A DNA stretch of 64,000 bases from Hyparrhenia diplandra (GCA_015847255.1 JADLZK010010452.1:205665-269664); one strand, 5' to 3'; shown: positions 10,867 through 23,181, numbered from the stretch's first letter. A program made the numbers and translations. The notes: a model not told the origin generated them from the letters alone.

Positions 10867-13000
10867 GTTGCCGGAGAAGGAAGGGAGGAGGGGAGGGAGG
10901 CCAGGTGAGGTCGCGCGCGCAGCAGCAGACACCACAACAAGACCAGTTGCAGAAGCTTGGACCGTGACCGCCGCTTTCTCTTCCTCACAGTGTTTGTTTG
11001 GATAGCTGGGCACTTGGGATGTTGGCCACCTTCGCCTTCGCTCGCTTAGTCGCTTGCCGACCAATTTTCCTCCTCCCTCGTTCTATTTTTTATACGGTAA
11101 TGCTTGGACTGGAGCGTCCGTCCACCATGGGACGCCGGCTTCGTGGGCCTGACTGGCCCAAATAAAAAATCAGATACGGTGCACTTGCTCAAGGGGACGG
11201 ACGGACGCGCCTGCTCTCCCTGCTGCCTTATCCACTCGTCCACCCCACCGCTCGGCCGCGAACTGTGTGCTCCACCGGCGGCCGCCTCGCCGCCGTTCAG
11301 CCACGCGACAGCCTTTGCTCCCCCCACACCCACCACCACCACCTGACGCACGCGGCAGTGCAGGGCGGCTCCCTTCCGCGCGCCGTGCGCGGAGGCGCCG
11401 CGTCAGAGGCCCCTGAGGCGGAGGTCCCTCGACCACGGCGGCGGAGGTCCCCTGCCCGGCGGAGCAGGCCCGAGGCGGAGGCAGTCACGCACGCCCACGC
11501 ACCTTGGGGGCGGAGGCCCCTCTCTGACCTCGGCGGTTGAAGCTCGGGCGGAGGCCTCGGGAGCCGAGGACCAAGGTTTTAAATTTCGGCCGAAATTTTT
11601 CGCCGAAATTTCGGTTTTCTCAGTGACCACCGAAACGAAATGTGTGCCGGTCAAATTATTTCGGAATTCATCCAGCGGGCTGTCGCGCCAAAAGGCCCAA
11701 ATTCCACTTCCGGTCGGCCCACCATATAAATAATGGGCCGCCGGCGGCTCTTTCCCTCAGGGTCCTGCTCGCGATCTCACGCGGACGCCCGCAGGTGGTC
11801 GCTCCCCACGACGCCAACCGCCGGGTTTTCAGGTTTTCTGCCTTGACGACGATGCCCCTGAAGTGTGTTTGATTTTTTGAGATGTTTTCGATCAGTTAAA
11901 ATATTTTTGTTTACAGATGTTTTTGTTCAATTTGTTTTCTACATGATGTCGAAATTCAATTCGTTTTCATATATACTATCAATGCTGGTCCTAGAAATTA
12001 TGTCTACTGATGTTGCATCAATATTAAAAATTTTGTTTGCATGTTGCAGTCGATGTCTACCGATGTTGATCAATCAGTGTTGTTTGCATGTTGCAACACA
12101 CGATATTCTAATGTTGCAAACCTTCTCTTTGACTTAGTATGTTGCAATTATTATCGAAAGATGTTGTATCAGTATTTTTTTTTTATGTTGCAAAGTGTTT
12201 CATGCGATGCAGTGTCTACTGATGTTGCATCAATATTCTTTTGCAGGACGGTCCCATCAGTGTTGTTTGGTTGCCACACGATATTCCTTTGACTTAGTAT
12301 CGGGTTGTATCAGTATTTTTTTTTATGTTGAGTGCCCGCCGTCGGCCGCATCCCCAGCCCTGCTGCTCGTCGCTCCATCTCGCGCGCGCGCGCCGGCGCC
12401 AGCGCGTCGGCCGCCGGTATGGCGTGCCAAGCCACTCCCCATGCGCTCACTTCCCTTCCCGTGCGGTGCCGCGCGGCGGGGCTGGCCGCCGCCGATCCGA
12501 CGCGTGCGGGATGCATGGCGTCGCTCGCCGTATCCGACGCCAGGCTATCGGGGTCGCTCCCTCCATCCCCGTTGTCGCTGGGGCGGCCAATTATATATTA
12601 AAAATGCATATTACTACCGTTGGCTGCGTCAAATTTATTTGGAGATTTAAATCCCCAAATCGATCGGGAATAAATTCGATGGGGATCGTCCGCACCGCTC
12701 GTCGTGGGTACATGCAGCCTAGGCCTGACGCGTGGCCCATGTGATCTGCAGTGGCTAAACTCAGCTTGCACTCGAACGGCTCGGCTCATAACTCACCGGC
12801 TTCCCTCCCCACGATTACAAACGAACGGACCCACCTGTTGCTTCGTAGCGAAGCATCCATCAGACTTGCAAGACAAGGATGACCGATTGCTGAACAGGGC
12901 CGACTCGCCGCAGCCGAGATCCAGATCGGGACACACGCTATTGATGTTCAAGGGCGGAACTCCTCGCCGGCACTAAGCTGAGCCACCGCACGGTCGAGGG
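10867..13000. other. NCED upstream region and repeats, no gene seen
   Basis: GC-rich to about 11,560, with a string of overlapping low-complexity ORFs on both strands that do not look like proteins. About 11,570-11,660 has the palindromic phrase TTTCGGCCGAAATTTTTCGCCGAAATTTCGG. 12,000-12,340 contains an imperfect duplication (CAGTGTTGTTTG...TTGTATCAGTATTTTTTTTTTATGTTG at 12,072 and 12,259). 12,330-12,590 is another GC-rich island. Confidence 0.5.
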
Positions 13001-13048
13001 GAAGGTGTCCATGCTGAATTTCTCGCCGGCATCGCTCGAGTCGTCAGG

Positions 13049-16000
13049 GCTGAGGTCTCTAACTTGAAGGACCAGTCCGAGGAGGCCGTCCAGAACCATG
13101 ACTCACCATCGGAGTTGCCGGCACCGTCCGAGGAGAAAGCTGGATGCCCGTCTCCTACTTGTGCAGGCAAAGCGAGCTGCGTTGTACATGCTCAATCAGA
13201 TGATAAGCAACTATGTGCACCATTGAATGGAGCAGCAGCTACCATGGTGACAGACTTTGCCCGAAGCATAGGTGCTATCGATCCAACCATAGATGACGAC
13301 CGTATCATCTTTGATACTTCATGCACAAGTGAAACTCGTACATTACAGGTATGTCGATTTACCGTTTGTGCACAATGACATGAATAACATCTATTACGAC
13401 TAGGTTTGTTTCATTGGCATGTATGTGTGATAAGTTCATTGCTGTGATCACCGATCTATGCCGTGTGGTCTCTGTATGCCTTGCAGCCATCTCCCTGTTG
13501 CGTCTGCAGAGTGGATAATGGCTTGAATTTCATAATGATCAGTTCATTTGCAGAAATAATATGTGGAGCTTGTCATTTCTTTGTCTGAACTTACTTTGTA
13601 GGAGTTATTAGCACAGTTATTTCCAAGAAACAATCATTACAACTTTTTTTCTGAAATAAATATGGCATTTTGAGCCTCATTGATCTTTATAGTCTGATGC
13701 ATGTATAGGCAATGGGTAGATTTACTTGTACAGGCAATGGGCAATGGATGTATAGGCAATGGGCAGAGTTACTTGTACAGGCAATGGACAGATTTCAATC
13801 TTGATACTGTTGTTGTAATGTATGATGCCTTATTTTTTTCGAGGAAAATACATGATGTATCTAGTGGAAAGATTGATATTAGGAAGCTCTGTAAAGTTGA
13901 TGTTAGTGATGCAAATGAACAATCCATTATTTTGAATAAAGATTGAACTGTGTGCGAGCAGATAAGTAACTTGCTGAAAGTTCCTCAATATGACAGAATA
14001 AGTAACTTTGGCTGCTATATTAGTTTCTTTAGTAATCCTAGCTCACGTGTGAATTCAGTTGAACAAACTTGCTTTGCTTAGTTTTGCAATTTATCATGAG
14101 CTGATTTGCAACTGCAAGATATATGTTCCTTTTTTTTTTTCCTTTTCTTGTGAGGATGCTTTCATCGATTTGGGGAATACCTCATTATCACTTTAAGTTC
14201 AGAACAAGCAGCCTAGTTTTGTCTGTTCAGCAATAGCTTGTCTGCACAACTGAACTCCCTTTTTTATTTTGTTCTGATCTGAATTCTTGATAGTAGCCTG
14301 GTGCTCATCTGCTACTTTTTTTGTTTGTGTTTAGGGTGTTTAATATTCAGTGGTTTGTAGAGTTATTAGTAGCACAATTGCTTTCAAGAAACAATCTGTC
14401 TTTCCTTTTTTTTAAACTTGCTTTATTGGGGTGTATTAGCAAAGATGTTGAAGTATGCAGAGATGATTTTTTTTAAAAATCTGAACAAGAATATTAAGTC
14501 TTGGTTAAAGAGGAACCTACAGGCAAGTAGAAAATTTCAATGAGATAACTTTGGCTGCTATATATGAGCATTTTAGACCTCATCCAAGAGAACAAAAACG
14601 ATAATACAACTATGCAGTGACCAAAAAGATATGCAAATAACAACAGCTGGTCTCAAATCTGTACACATTATTATTGTACTGAAGACAACATGTAATACAT
14701 GATTAACTAGCTTACTTACCTAGAAAAAGGCCTAGATAAACTTCTGGTAGCCTGAATCCCCTAGTACAATGGCTATGTTTGGTTCATTGGTATGTATATG
14801 TACTGATAACGTCTCAACATGTGTATTCTAGCAGGAGAATGTCCATGGCATGACTGAATCAACAACTACACTGCCCATGACTACATCAGTTTCAGAGGTA
14901 ATTGGATGTATAGCAGAACAAGCAGCTAAGGTATGAAACATTAGATTGACTATTAGGCATGCAGAGATCCGTACTATTGATTCTTGGTTAAATAACTTTC
15001 ATTTTCATCTCATCATGCATCAGGAAGTTGACAAAGTGGGGCAAACTTCAATTATTCCTCAAGCTGGAATGTCTTTTGATTCAGAAGATAAAGCCTATGA
15101 GATGTACAACACATATGCTGGATCTGTAGGGTTTAGTATTAGAAAAAGCCACACAAAACGTTGAGCAGATAAAAGTATATCTCAGAAATATATAGTTTGT
15201 AGCAACCAAGGATACCGGGAGAATGAGTCATCAAAGAAGGACATCACAAGGACGGGATGTAATGCTCGTGTTCAGTTTAGTGTTAGTAGAGAAGGGATTT
15301 GGACAGTTCAAAAGGTTATACTTGATCACAATCATTATCTTGCTAGTCCAAATAAATGCCACAAGCTAAAGTCCCAACGGCGTGTTACAGAAGCAGATAA
15401 AAAGTTGATTGGGCAGATAAGGGAAGCAGGGATGAAGCCAAGCCGTGTGTATGAGTTTATGAAGGAGTTCTACGGAGGAGCTGATAAAGTGCCATTCTCA
15501 AGGATGGATTGCAATAATGAGATTGGTCGCGGCGCCAAGAAGTACTTAGAGTCCAATGATGCACAAACATTGTTGGAATACTTGAAGCGTAAGCAAATAG
15601 AGGATCCTACATTTTTTTATACGGTTCAAGTAGATGAGGAAGATGGTCGGATTGCTAACTTTTTCTGGGCAAATGGCCAATCCATCATGGATTATGCATG
15701 CTTTGGTGACGTTGTGACATTTGACACCACGTTTAGTACTAATAAGTTTGAAATGCCATTTGCTCCAATCCTTGGCACCAATCATCACAAGCAGACAATA
15801 ATTTTTGGTGCAGCACTGATATTTAATGAGACAATTGAATCATTTGTTTGGGCCTTTGAAACCTTCCTAACAGCAATGTCAGGCAAGCATCCAAGCACAA
15901 TCTTCACTGATCAAGATGCGGCCATGGCAGGAGCAGTTGCCTATGTGTTCCGAAACACAAGCCATCGCCTTTGTGTGTGGCACATATATCTTAATGCTGC

Positions 16001-17605
16001 TAAGCATTTGGCGCATGTAATTCATAAGCATCCTGATAAGTTTCTACCTGCTTTTAAGAGATGTGTTTATGAGGACAGATCGGAAGCTATATTTATCCAG
16101 AAATGGCAAGAATTATTGACTGAGTATAACCTCCAGGAGAACCAATGGATGGAAAACTTGTTTGGTCTGAGGAAAAAGTGGGCTGCTGTCTACCGTGACT
16201 CTTTTACGGCTGATATGAACTCGACTCAGAGGAGTGAAGGCATGAATAATGTATTCAAGAAAAGGTTCCGTAGGAAACTTCGGTCTTCGAGCTCCTTACG
16301 GAGTGTGAGAAGGTTTGTGCTAGTCTTCGTGAAAATGAGTTAGATGCAGATTTTAATTCACGTCGTAAGTCTCCGGTTATTTACAGTTCAGAATTACCTA
16401 TGTTAAAGACCGCTGCTGAATTATATATAAGGAGAATGTACTCAGAGTTTGAGGAAGAATTTAGAAAGCAAATTGCATTCTCATGGAAAGTGCTACAAAC
16501 AGATGGGCCAGTCTTGACATATACGGTTATGCATATGAATTCTAATAATGGAGTGAATGTTAAGTTCAACACTGCAGACAAGACCATTGCATGTTCATGC
16601 AGAAAGTATGAATCCATAGGTACGTACACACAGTTTGAATTACAACCTAGTTTCTAGTATGGTCCCATTAACATGACATCTTTATGTTATATAGGTATAT
16701 TGTGCAAGCATGCCCTCAAAGTCTTCAATGTGAATAATGTTTTCATCTTGCCACCGCAATACATAAAGAGACGGTGGACAAAGTATGCGAAAAGAGGATT
16801 TTATATTGATAAACAAGAAACTGAAAAGGAAAGTTTGAAAACGCGTGCTGCACGTATCTCACGGAAGGCGACATGCATTGCATTGAAGTGTTCACTATCC
16901 AAAGAACTTCTTGATGATTTGGAGAATGGCATAGATAAGTTGGGCTTAGATGTGGAAAATTCTATAAGCAAAATGAAAGATAAATCTGATGAGCTTACGC
17001 CAGTTTTGACTGACTGCACTAACAACAATACAGACACACAAAAAGGTACAATATCATTTAGAACCCCTCAAGTCGTAAAAGGCGCCAAGGAGAAACGTTT
17101 GCAGAATGTAGTTGAAAAGAAGACCGGAAAGACAAAGAATAAAAGTGCTAACAAGAAAGGTATCGCACCTATTTCAGCTACTTTTTGTTTGCATTATAGT
17201 TGCTTTGCCTACATTATAGCTGCTCCAATAGTAACTTTTTTTTTTAATATTTTTAGTTCTTGGTGCAGGAAAAGATCCAAATAATTCCTCACAAAATAGG
17301 GATGAAGTTTCTGATCCACAAGAATTGGCTGTAAGACATGACCTGGACTCATTATCTGCTTGCTTTTCCTTTAGTAACAATTTATTTTAGTTTGTTTCCC
17401 CTTTTCATTCTGAGAGTATACACTGGTACAGGGGCACTTGAACTCAGCTACTACTGCAATTGCTACAACAATGGCAACAAGCAATATGATGATGCCATTT
17501 AGAGATAGCTCCATGTTCATTCCACCAATCCAAGGAGAATATACAAATCTCTTACTTCAAGTTCATCATGAAGTGCCTACTTCTCGCCCGTTTAGAATTT
17601 TATGA
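13049..17605 (+). CDS. FAR1/FHY3-related (FRS) gene, six exons, one stop and one frameshift as read
   Basis: FRS proteins derive from Mutator-like transposases and act as DNA-binding transcription factors (FHY3/FAR1 in phytochrome A signalling). Predicted exons: to 13348; 14835-14930; 15024-16619; 16695-17159; 17257-17330; 17432-17605. All junctions are GT-AG and phases agree. The FAR1 zinc domain runs from GMSFDSEDKAYEMYNTYAGSVGF through VCSNQGY to LDHNHYL; the MULE domain has VVTFDTTF, FTDQDAAM and HRLCVWHI; the SWIM zinc finger (ACSCRKY...LCKHALKVF) spans the 16619/16695 intron. TGA at 15162-15164 interrupts the FAR1 domain, probably from an Arg CGA codon. Around 16,278-16,300 a cluster of small indels shifts the frame after FKKRFRRKL. 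No ATG in frame lies upstream of 13,064 after the stop at 12,974, so the true first exon is unknown. Domestication versus a live transposon: no terminal inverted repeats were seen. Confidence 0.88.
13694..13800 (+). repeat. Minisatellite in FRS intron 1
   Basis: GGCAATGG recurs five times, arranged as two copies of a unit of about 50 bp (TATAGGCAATGGG...TTACTTGTACAGGCAATGG). Confidence 0.75.
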
Positions 17606-17644
17606 ATAAAATGATGACTCTGCTAATATTCATGCACTTTGCAA

Positions 17645-17825
17645 CTTGATGTAAGCAAGGAGCCAGCAAGATGTAGCCTTTTTTTTCATATTTTATTAGT
17701 GCCAGCAAGATGTAGTCTTTTTCATATTTGGTATGGTACCAGAAACAACTTGATGTAAGCAAGGAGCCAGCAAGATGTAGCCTTTTTCATATTTTATTGA
17801 TGTAAGCAAGGAGCCAGGAAGATGT
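17645..17825 (+). repeat. Imperfect repeats downstream of FRS gene
   Basis: GATGTAAGCAAGGAGCCAG.AAGATGT occurs three times (about 17,649, 17,753, 17,800) with CTTTTTTCATATTTTATT linkers. They fall where the 3'UTR would be. No gene in this interval. Confidence 0.8.
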
Positions 17826-18046
17826 TTCCAAGACTGAAGTGCAGTTGGTAATGTGCACCGGTGTACATTGAGCTCTCATACAGTTTGTCTTTTGAACATA
17901 CCATGCACCGGTGTATCAGTTCTATCAGTCTCTTATATTACTTTGATTGAGGTCAGGGCAATTCTTCTTTTGGACTGAAATTTCATACTGAAACAATATT
18001 ACTGCTATTAGAGCAGCTACATAGAGGCTGAATCACTTCGAAACAA

Positions 18047-18276
18047 AACTGAGGTTGTGGGGATACTGAATAAATAAACCTGTTCAAGTTGGTCTGGTGG
18101 GACAAGTGGCCCATTCTCGTCAGCAGCCTTGTTTCCTTCACTGTTGCTCCCTTTCTTATTCAATTCGCCACAAAATGTATATATCACAAAGTTCAATTCT
18201 GCAGCAGGGTGATTAGAGGTGATGAGCATCCTTAGAATTCCGTTCTTTGGGTACTCATTGATTCAGTTAAGTCGCC
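18047..18276 (-). pseudogene. Exon-like fragment of an unrecognised gene
   Basis: On the minus strand an acceptor-like TCTGTAG (near 18,276) is followed by a reading with one TGA, then EYPKNGILRMLITSNHPAAELNF, FVIYTFCGELNKKG, and ends PPDQLEQ|GT. The coding look (balanced composition, splice-like ends) is good but I do not recognise the family. It may belong with the segments at 18,553 and 20,357 on the same strand. Confidence 0.4.
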
Positions 18277-18399
18277 TACAGATTTGAAACAAATTTTGGA
18301 AATCAGTCAGGCAATATCATTGTAGCTCCATGTACATTTGAGGTTACCTTGACCATCTTAACTGATGACAAAAGGGCATGTAGTTTTTCATTGTAACAC

Positions 18400-19150
18400 A
18401 GCCATCGCATTCCAGATTTCAAAACCATCCAAGACGGCAGATTTATTTCACATTAAAAATGTTACATACATTGATCATGTCAGATAATTTACAAATAGGT
18501 CATTGACACAAAAGTCATTGACACTGATCCTATCTTCACTGAAATGCCAGAGTCAATAATTACACGGTGTCATAAATTCCTTTGGCATTTTAAAGTGCTT
18601 TCCTCCCTGCAACCGAGCAACAGAGTGAATGGCTTGGTAAATTCTATAAAATCCTACTTGTAGGAAGCTATCAACTGATGCCTTGTCATTTGGTGAGAAG
18701 GATACCACCTCTCTTTTCAATTCTATAAAATCCTTGTTCTTAGTCACCTGTGATTTCAGCAGTTGAAACTGCCATTAGAAGTATAGCAGATGAAATGGAT
18801 GCACAATTCACTCAAATAGAAAGATTTACTTTTCTACAATCAAGTCACAAAAATAGCAAGACCATTTACATTTGACATCAAGTCTTGTATATATTTCGAA
18901 AATCAATATCACATTCCAGACTCAAAAAAGGGATATGTATTTCACATTCAGAAGAGTTACATTTGACATCAATCATGTCAAACCATTTACGGATAGGTCA
19001 TTTGATCCTATCAATGCAAATCTATATGTAGTCTACACCATATTTACATATATCTCTATTTGACAGGACAGTCATCAAACTGAGACCTTGCAAACTTCTG
19101 ACTCCTTTGCGCTCTGTCCATTGTAACACAGCCATCCCATTCCAGACTAG
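18400..19150. repeat. Diverged local duplication
   Basis: A phrase group (CACATTCCAGA, TTTCACATT, ATCATGTCA, ATAGGTCATT) occurs at about 18,410-18,510 and again at 18,905-19,005, and GTAACACAGCCATC.CATTCCAGA at 18,391 and 19,123. No gene beyond the exon-like pieces noted separately. Confidence 0.6.
18553..18747 (-). pseudogene. Second exon-like fragment, same strand, unknown family
   Basis: A 64-codon reading (KNKDFIELKREVVSFSPNDK, VGFYRIYQAIHSVARLQGGK, KMPKEF) of ordinary soluble-protein composition ending in a stop codon. Could be a terminal exon or a paralogous piece. Function unknown. Confidence 0.35.
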
Positions 19151-19389
19151 GGACTGCTGCCTATGCCGGTGGTGGCCATGGCAGCTCTAGAATCATGAAC
19201 TCTCTAACATAAATGTTATCAATTGTCAGCAAGTATTTTCCCAACCGACTTGCTGATGTTGAAAAGATAGATGACTCCTTGTCTTCTGTTCAGCATAAGA
19301 AAGAGCCAGGCGAGGCGTCGCGAAGACATATCAGCAGTTAACAAGGTTCATCCAAAAACTGGATTTTACGTCACTATAGAGGAACTCCA

Positions 19390-19640
19390 GACTTGGACCT
19401 TCTTAGGTGAAAGGAATCAGCACCGGCTTCATCTTTGGAAAACTCTGCATCCAGTCCATCATTTGCAGCTTGTTTGCTGGGCACAAAAATATCCAACTTT
19501 GCACCATGTAAGCCAATTTGGTCAGCAAGATATCCATCGTTTTCCAACCTACATTCTGAAAATAGATGTTGTTTGTTAGCTTCCAAATATTCCAAAGAGC
19601 AGTAGCAGTAACTATGTTCACTAATCTGTGTTTTTATTAC
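19390..19640 (-). mobile_element. LINE remnant (C-terminal zinc-binding RT region)
   Basis: The minus-strand reading ATALWNIWKLTNNIYFQNVGW, LLTKLAYMVQSWIFLCPANK matches the C-terminal zf-RVT region common in grass L1-type LINEs (W.IWK.RN). Only about 80 codons survive; no reverse-transcriptase core or tail was found. Confidence 0.6.
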
Positions 19641-20356
19641 TAAACCAAAACAGGGTGATTTGTGAGGTATTGAGAATTTATATGCTACTGTTGATGTCAC
19701 TTGAAAAGAGTCACGGACTATTTATACTGATTGCAAGACATTCTAGGCTACTACTTTGTATGTCAATACACCATCAGACAAGCTAACTATCACCAAGATG
19801 ATTCCACTATCCAAATCACCCACCAAATTACCTACATAAAAACAGTACAGTACAGGATATATTTAAAAAGGTAGCCTTATGTTCTGTGTAGAAGTAGCAT
19901 TGGTTCAAACAAGGCTTACATGGTGTTTGGATCTACCTGTAAAAGTCCAAGAATATTTTCATACAATTTGAGTAAAGCTTGTCAGCAGCTAACTCGTTCT
20001 TTCGACTAGATGATGATGCTATGATGCAGCTGCACCGTTTTAGGCCAAGTTTCCTTGTCAAAATCAATACTCCAAAGTTTCTTCGGCCTTCTGAATTCAA
20101 ACACACAAGTGCATCAATTATCCAAATAAAAGCAGTAGAACGTCTGGACCCCATGGCAGTGTGAATATACTGCTAAAACAGGATAAGGTACCCTTAAGTA
20201 AATAAATAATTGGGATGACAACAAGAATGGCCTACCTTTGTCGTCCTCGACATCGTTATCATCAACACCTACAATGTCCAGTTTCTACAATGACAAATGT
20301 AAGATGAAGATTTGCTCCCACATTAACCAAAGAAAGTTGTCACCTCCCATGCCGAT

Positions 20357-20649
20357 CTAAATGCTTGTACGAGGCAAATCGAGAATGGCGTCCAATATTA
20401 GGACAGATGTGGATGAAGCCCTGAGAGGTGTACATGACGCAGTAGCAAGCTTCAAAACATCAGCATCCAAACCCATTGCCAGTGCCAAGGGTGGAACAGC
20501 AGAGTGTAGGCTGCCTGGTAGGGACTTGGTGTCGAACACCTGGTGTGCGCCATGACCAGGAGCTTGGTGACGCCGATCTGGGAGTCCATAGCCGCGCCCT
20601 GGCTAGGAGCAGAGATTCGGGAAGGGGTGGAAGAGGACGAGGTGGCCAT
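20357..20649 (-). CDS. Possible first exon(s) of a hypothetical gene
   Basis: ATG at 20,647-20,649 opens a Ser-rich start (MATSSSSTPSRISAPSQGAAM) followed by DSQIGVTKLLVMAH. An overlapping frame continues VFDTKSLPGSLHSAVPPLAL and stops at 20,357; a 2-base change at CACACC (about 20,545) would join them. It is a plausible nuclear gene start with a GC-rich upstream region, but I do not recognise the protein. May be the 5' part of the 18-kb fragments. Confidence 0.35.
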
Positions 20650-21144
20650 CGTCAGGTTGCTGGTGGTGGGTAGGCGACCTCGTCATCGTGTTCGCCGGAG
20701 TTGGTGGTGTTTATGGAGTGGGCGCAGGGGAGAGCAGCAGAGTTCTTGGATTTGGGAGGTCGATGGGATGTGAATCCGGAGGCAGAGTTGGACGAGGGGA
20801 GAGAGGGGTTGCGCCGCGGAGGGGATCTCGCCGGCTCGCCGCCACAGCGAACGAAGGCAGCGGAGGTTCCTTCGGTTGCGTCAGGCGGCCGCCGCGGCGG
20901 AGGGGTACTGCCGTACCGAAGGAACCTGGACTGGAGCCCTGCTCTGCGCTCACGGCTTCACCCACGAGCGAGCTGAGCAAATCAGCCGGATGGGCAATAA
21001 GCGAGCCGAGTTATCCGGTGGCTCCGAGACACGCGTCATGCGCGGATGTCCGGTGCCCACTGGGGACTGTCCCCACTGAATTCGCTTCCCGAGAAGAGGG
21101 TCGCGGGGGCGTTCGTACGTACGGCAGGTGGGCCGGGCCTGGGG
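20650..21144. other. GC-rich stretch upstream of the hypothetical gene
   Basis: Overlapping low-complexity ORFs on both strands with no recognisable protein. It could be promoter and leader of the minus-strand gene that starts at 20,649. Confidence 0.35.
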
Positions 21145-21173
21145 CGTCCGATGGGAATTAATCCCATCGGACG
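21145..21173. repeat. Perfect 12-bp-arm hairpin
   Basis: CGTCCGATGGGA, 5-nt spacer ATTAA, then TCCCATCGGACG. It sits at the end of a GC-rich block and the start of AT-rich sequence. A transposon terminus or structured RNA end are both possible. Confidence 0.7.
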
Positions 21174-21520
21174 TCCGAGCGGGAGCACTGATGATTGACT
21201 GATAATGTGTCCTAAATTTCACTCGCTCGCTCTTTGGTTAGCGTAGAAGCTAAGGTACTTACCCATCGACACAATTCCATATGAGAATAAAAAGAATTCA
21301 AAATATAGTTTTACAAAAGAATTTTGTGAGGAGTTTAGAGCAATGATGGGTAATGAGTGTGAGTTGCCTATGATTTTTGAATAATTTATTCAGAAAATAG
21401 ATTACATTGAATGGTTACTATATATGCCATGATAGTTAGTAGAGTCGTGGTGTAATTCATAGCACAGTTTCAGACATTGAACTGGATATAGGGCATGTTT
21501 GATATAACATATAACCTATT
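21174..21520. other. Intergenic, left flank of the Copia complex
   Basis: AT-rich with no feature that I can support. Confidence 0.5.
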
Positions 21521-22066
21521 TGTGAAGGACCGAAACGGCAAACGTAAGAGGGTGAATGAGAGCCTCGAAAAATTTTTTTCGAATTATTTGTAGCCAAAAG
21601 ACCAACTCCTGAGATTGAGGTGGATGACTTTTGATAGAGTCACGGCGGATTACAAGCAAAAGCGAAAACAAAGACGCAAACATTTTTAAGGGCGGAAACT
21701 CAAGATTCAAAAACTGAAAAATAATCTGGTCAGAATCTTGGCCGGAAGAGATCGAGGATAAACGCCTTGATCCTCCGGCGGTCCAAAAAAACAGGACCAT
21801 CTGAAAAGCTCATAGATGAGAAACTTTGGCACAAATCGAATCAAACTCGATCAACCCCTCGCCTTAGGTCACAAAAATATAGATGATCTAGCATGTAGGT
21901 GACCATTTCCCCTTGAAAATTTTAGATCTATGAGCAAAATAAGAGAAATCACAGATCACGCATGATCAAAATCGCTTGAATCCTGGACACAAGAGGATTC
22001 ATCTTTGGTGAATCTCTTAGGTTCTTGGTCGCGGAAGATGCCTTTGGCGGTGGTCATCAACTCCTT
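21521..22066 (-). repeat. Diverged second LTR-like segment
   Basis: Begins TGTGAAGGACCG and shares ordered phrases with the distal part of the Copia LTR (AAACTCAAGATTCAAAA, AAACGCCTTGATCC, ACCATCT, GATGCCTTTGG, GGTGGTCATCAAC). The sequence is much more diverged than the adjoining LTR and runs straight into it at about 22,067. It is a relic of a related SIRE-type LTR or half of a recombinant LTR. Confidence 0.55.
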
Positions 22067-23168
22067 GGGATCGATGGAAAAACCCCAAAAATTGCCAAAA
22101 CTTTATAGCACTCGATGATTGCGCGATAAAGGCACGGCGACCGCCCGCGGAAACCGAACGCATGCAGACAGAGGCAGAGAATGGATTGGTCATTAGTCGC
22201 CGGTGCGCCGCTGGGTCACTTCACACGAGGTGACCTCGAGGTGAATCTCGAGAGCCGGTCCTTGGTGCTAGTGATTCACACTTGTTCCTCGCACACAAAT
22301 ACTTCACGGGGAACTAGCCAAATATGATGTAAACGCAAAGCAACAAAGTAGATCGGGACGAAACCCTAGCTCACAAGAGAATATATGCAATAAAGTAAAG
22401 AACACAAGTGACACAAGGATTTATCCCGTGGTTCACCGTCGCCACAAAGGTCGGGTTACGTCCACGTTGTTGAGGTTGCCACACAAGGCTTAGCTTGCCC
22501 ACCGGCTTGCTTTTTCCCTCGTTCACAAGTCTAGGGAGTTAACCCTAGAGATGTGGGGTAATGTATTGATGATTGTGTGAGGTTACAAACCTCCCAACCA
22601 AATTACGCCTAGCCATCTAGGAGCAATCCAAGAGAAAAGAGGGTTGCCAAACGTGAACCAAATGCTCTTTTTGGGGAGAAGTAGAGGCCTCCACAAGCGG
22701 TTTGCTGCCTTTTCCCTCAAAAATCCGTGGTGGAAAGTGAGGGATTGAGTGAGGAGCTCAAGGTGCTTCAATGGAGGAGAGAGAGAGAGAGCAAGAGGTG
22801 AGTTTTTCGAGGAAGAAGAATTCTGACCATTTGGGAGGGGTAGAATAGGTATTTATACCCCACGGTCAATTTCACATTTTAGGGTGTGGTGAGGCCCGGC
22901 CCCAAAGGAGTGAAACTTGTGTGGATGAGATGTGTTTTGTGGCTGGATTGGAGTTTAGAGCATATAGTGACAGCCAAAGTCCTAGGAACGACATTTCCTA
23001 AACTCAAGATTCAAAATATGAAATAATTTAAACGCCTTGATCCAAAAAAACACCACCATCTAGCTCATGAGATGCCTTTGGACCTGTACATCAACTCCCA
23101 TGGTAAATCTCATTAGTCCCCTAATGGGGTGGTCATCAAAACCCACTTAGAGCTTGATTGCACTTACA
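22067..23168 (-). repeat. 3' LTR of SIRE-like Copia element
   Basis: Matches the right-hand LTR over long stretches (GGGACGAAACCCTAGCTCAC, TTAACCCTAGAGATGTGGGG, AAATCCGTGGTGGAAAGTG) and ends TTGCACTTACA. It lacks several short segments present in the right copy, notably those carrying repeated GCGGCACTGCCGC, and its U5 end is altered. On the minus strand the LTR begins TGTAAGTGC immediately after the polypurine tract. Confidence 0.8.
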
Positions 23169-23181
23169 ATCTCCCCTTTTT
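23169..23181 (-). other. Polypurine tract of Copia element
   Basis: Minus strand AAAAAGGGGAGAT directly abuts the 3' LTR start TGTAAG. This is the second-strand primer site and fixes the element's minus orientation. Confidence 0.8.

Noticed and set aside
15405..16343. Active Mutator transposase
   Set aside because: The MULE domain sits in a multi-exon gene with FAR1 and SWIM domains, and no long terminal inverted repeats flank it; an FRS gene is the better call.
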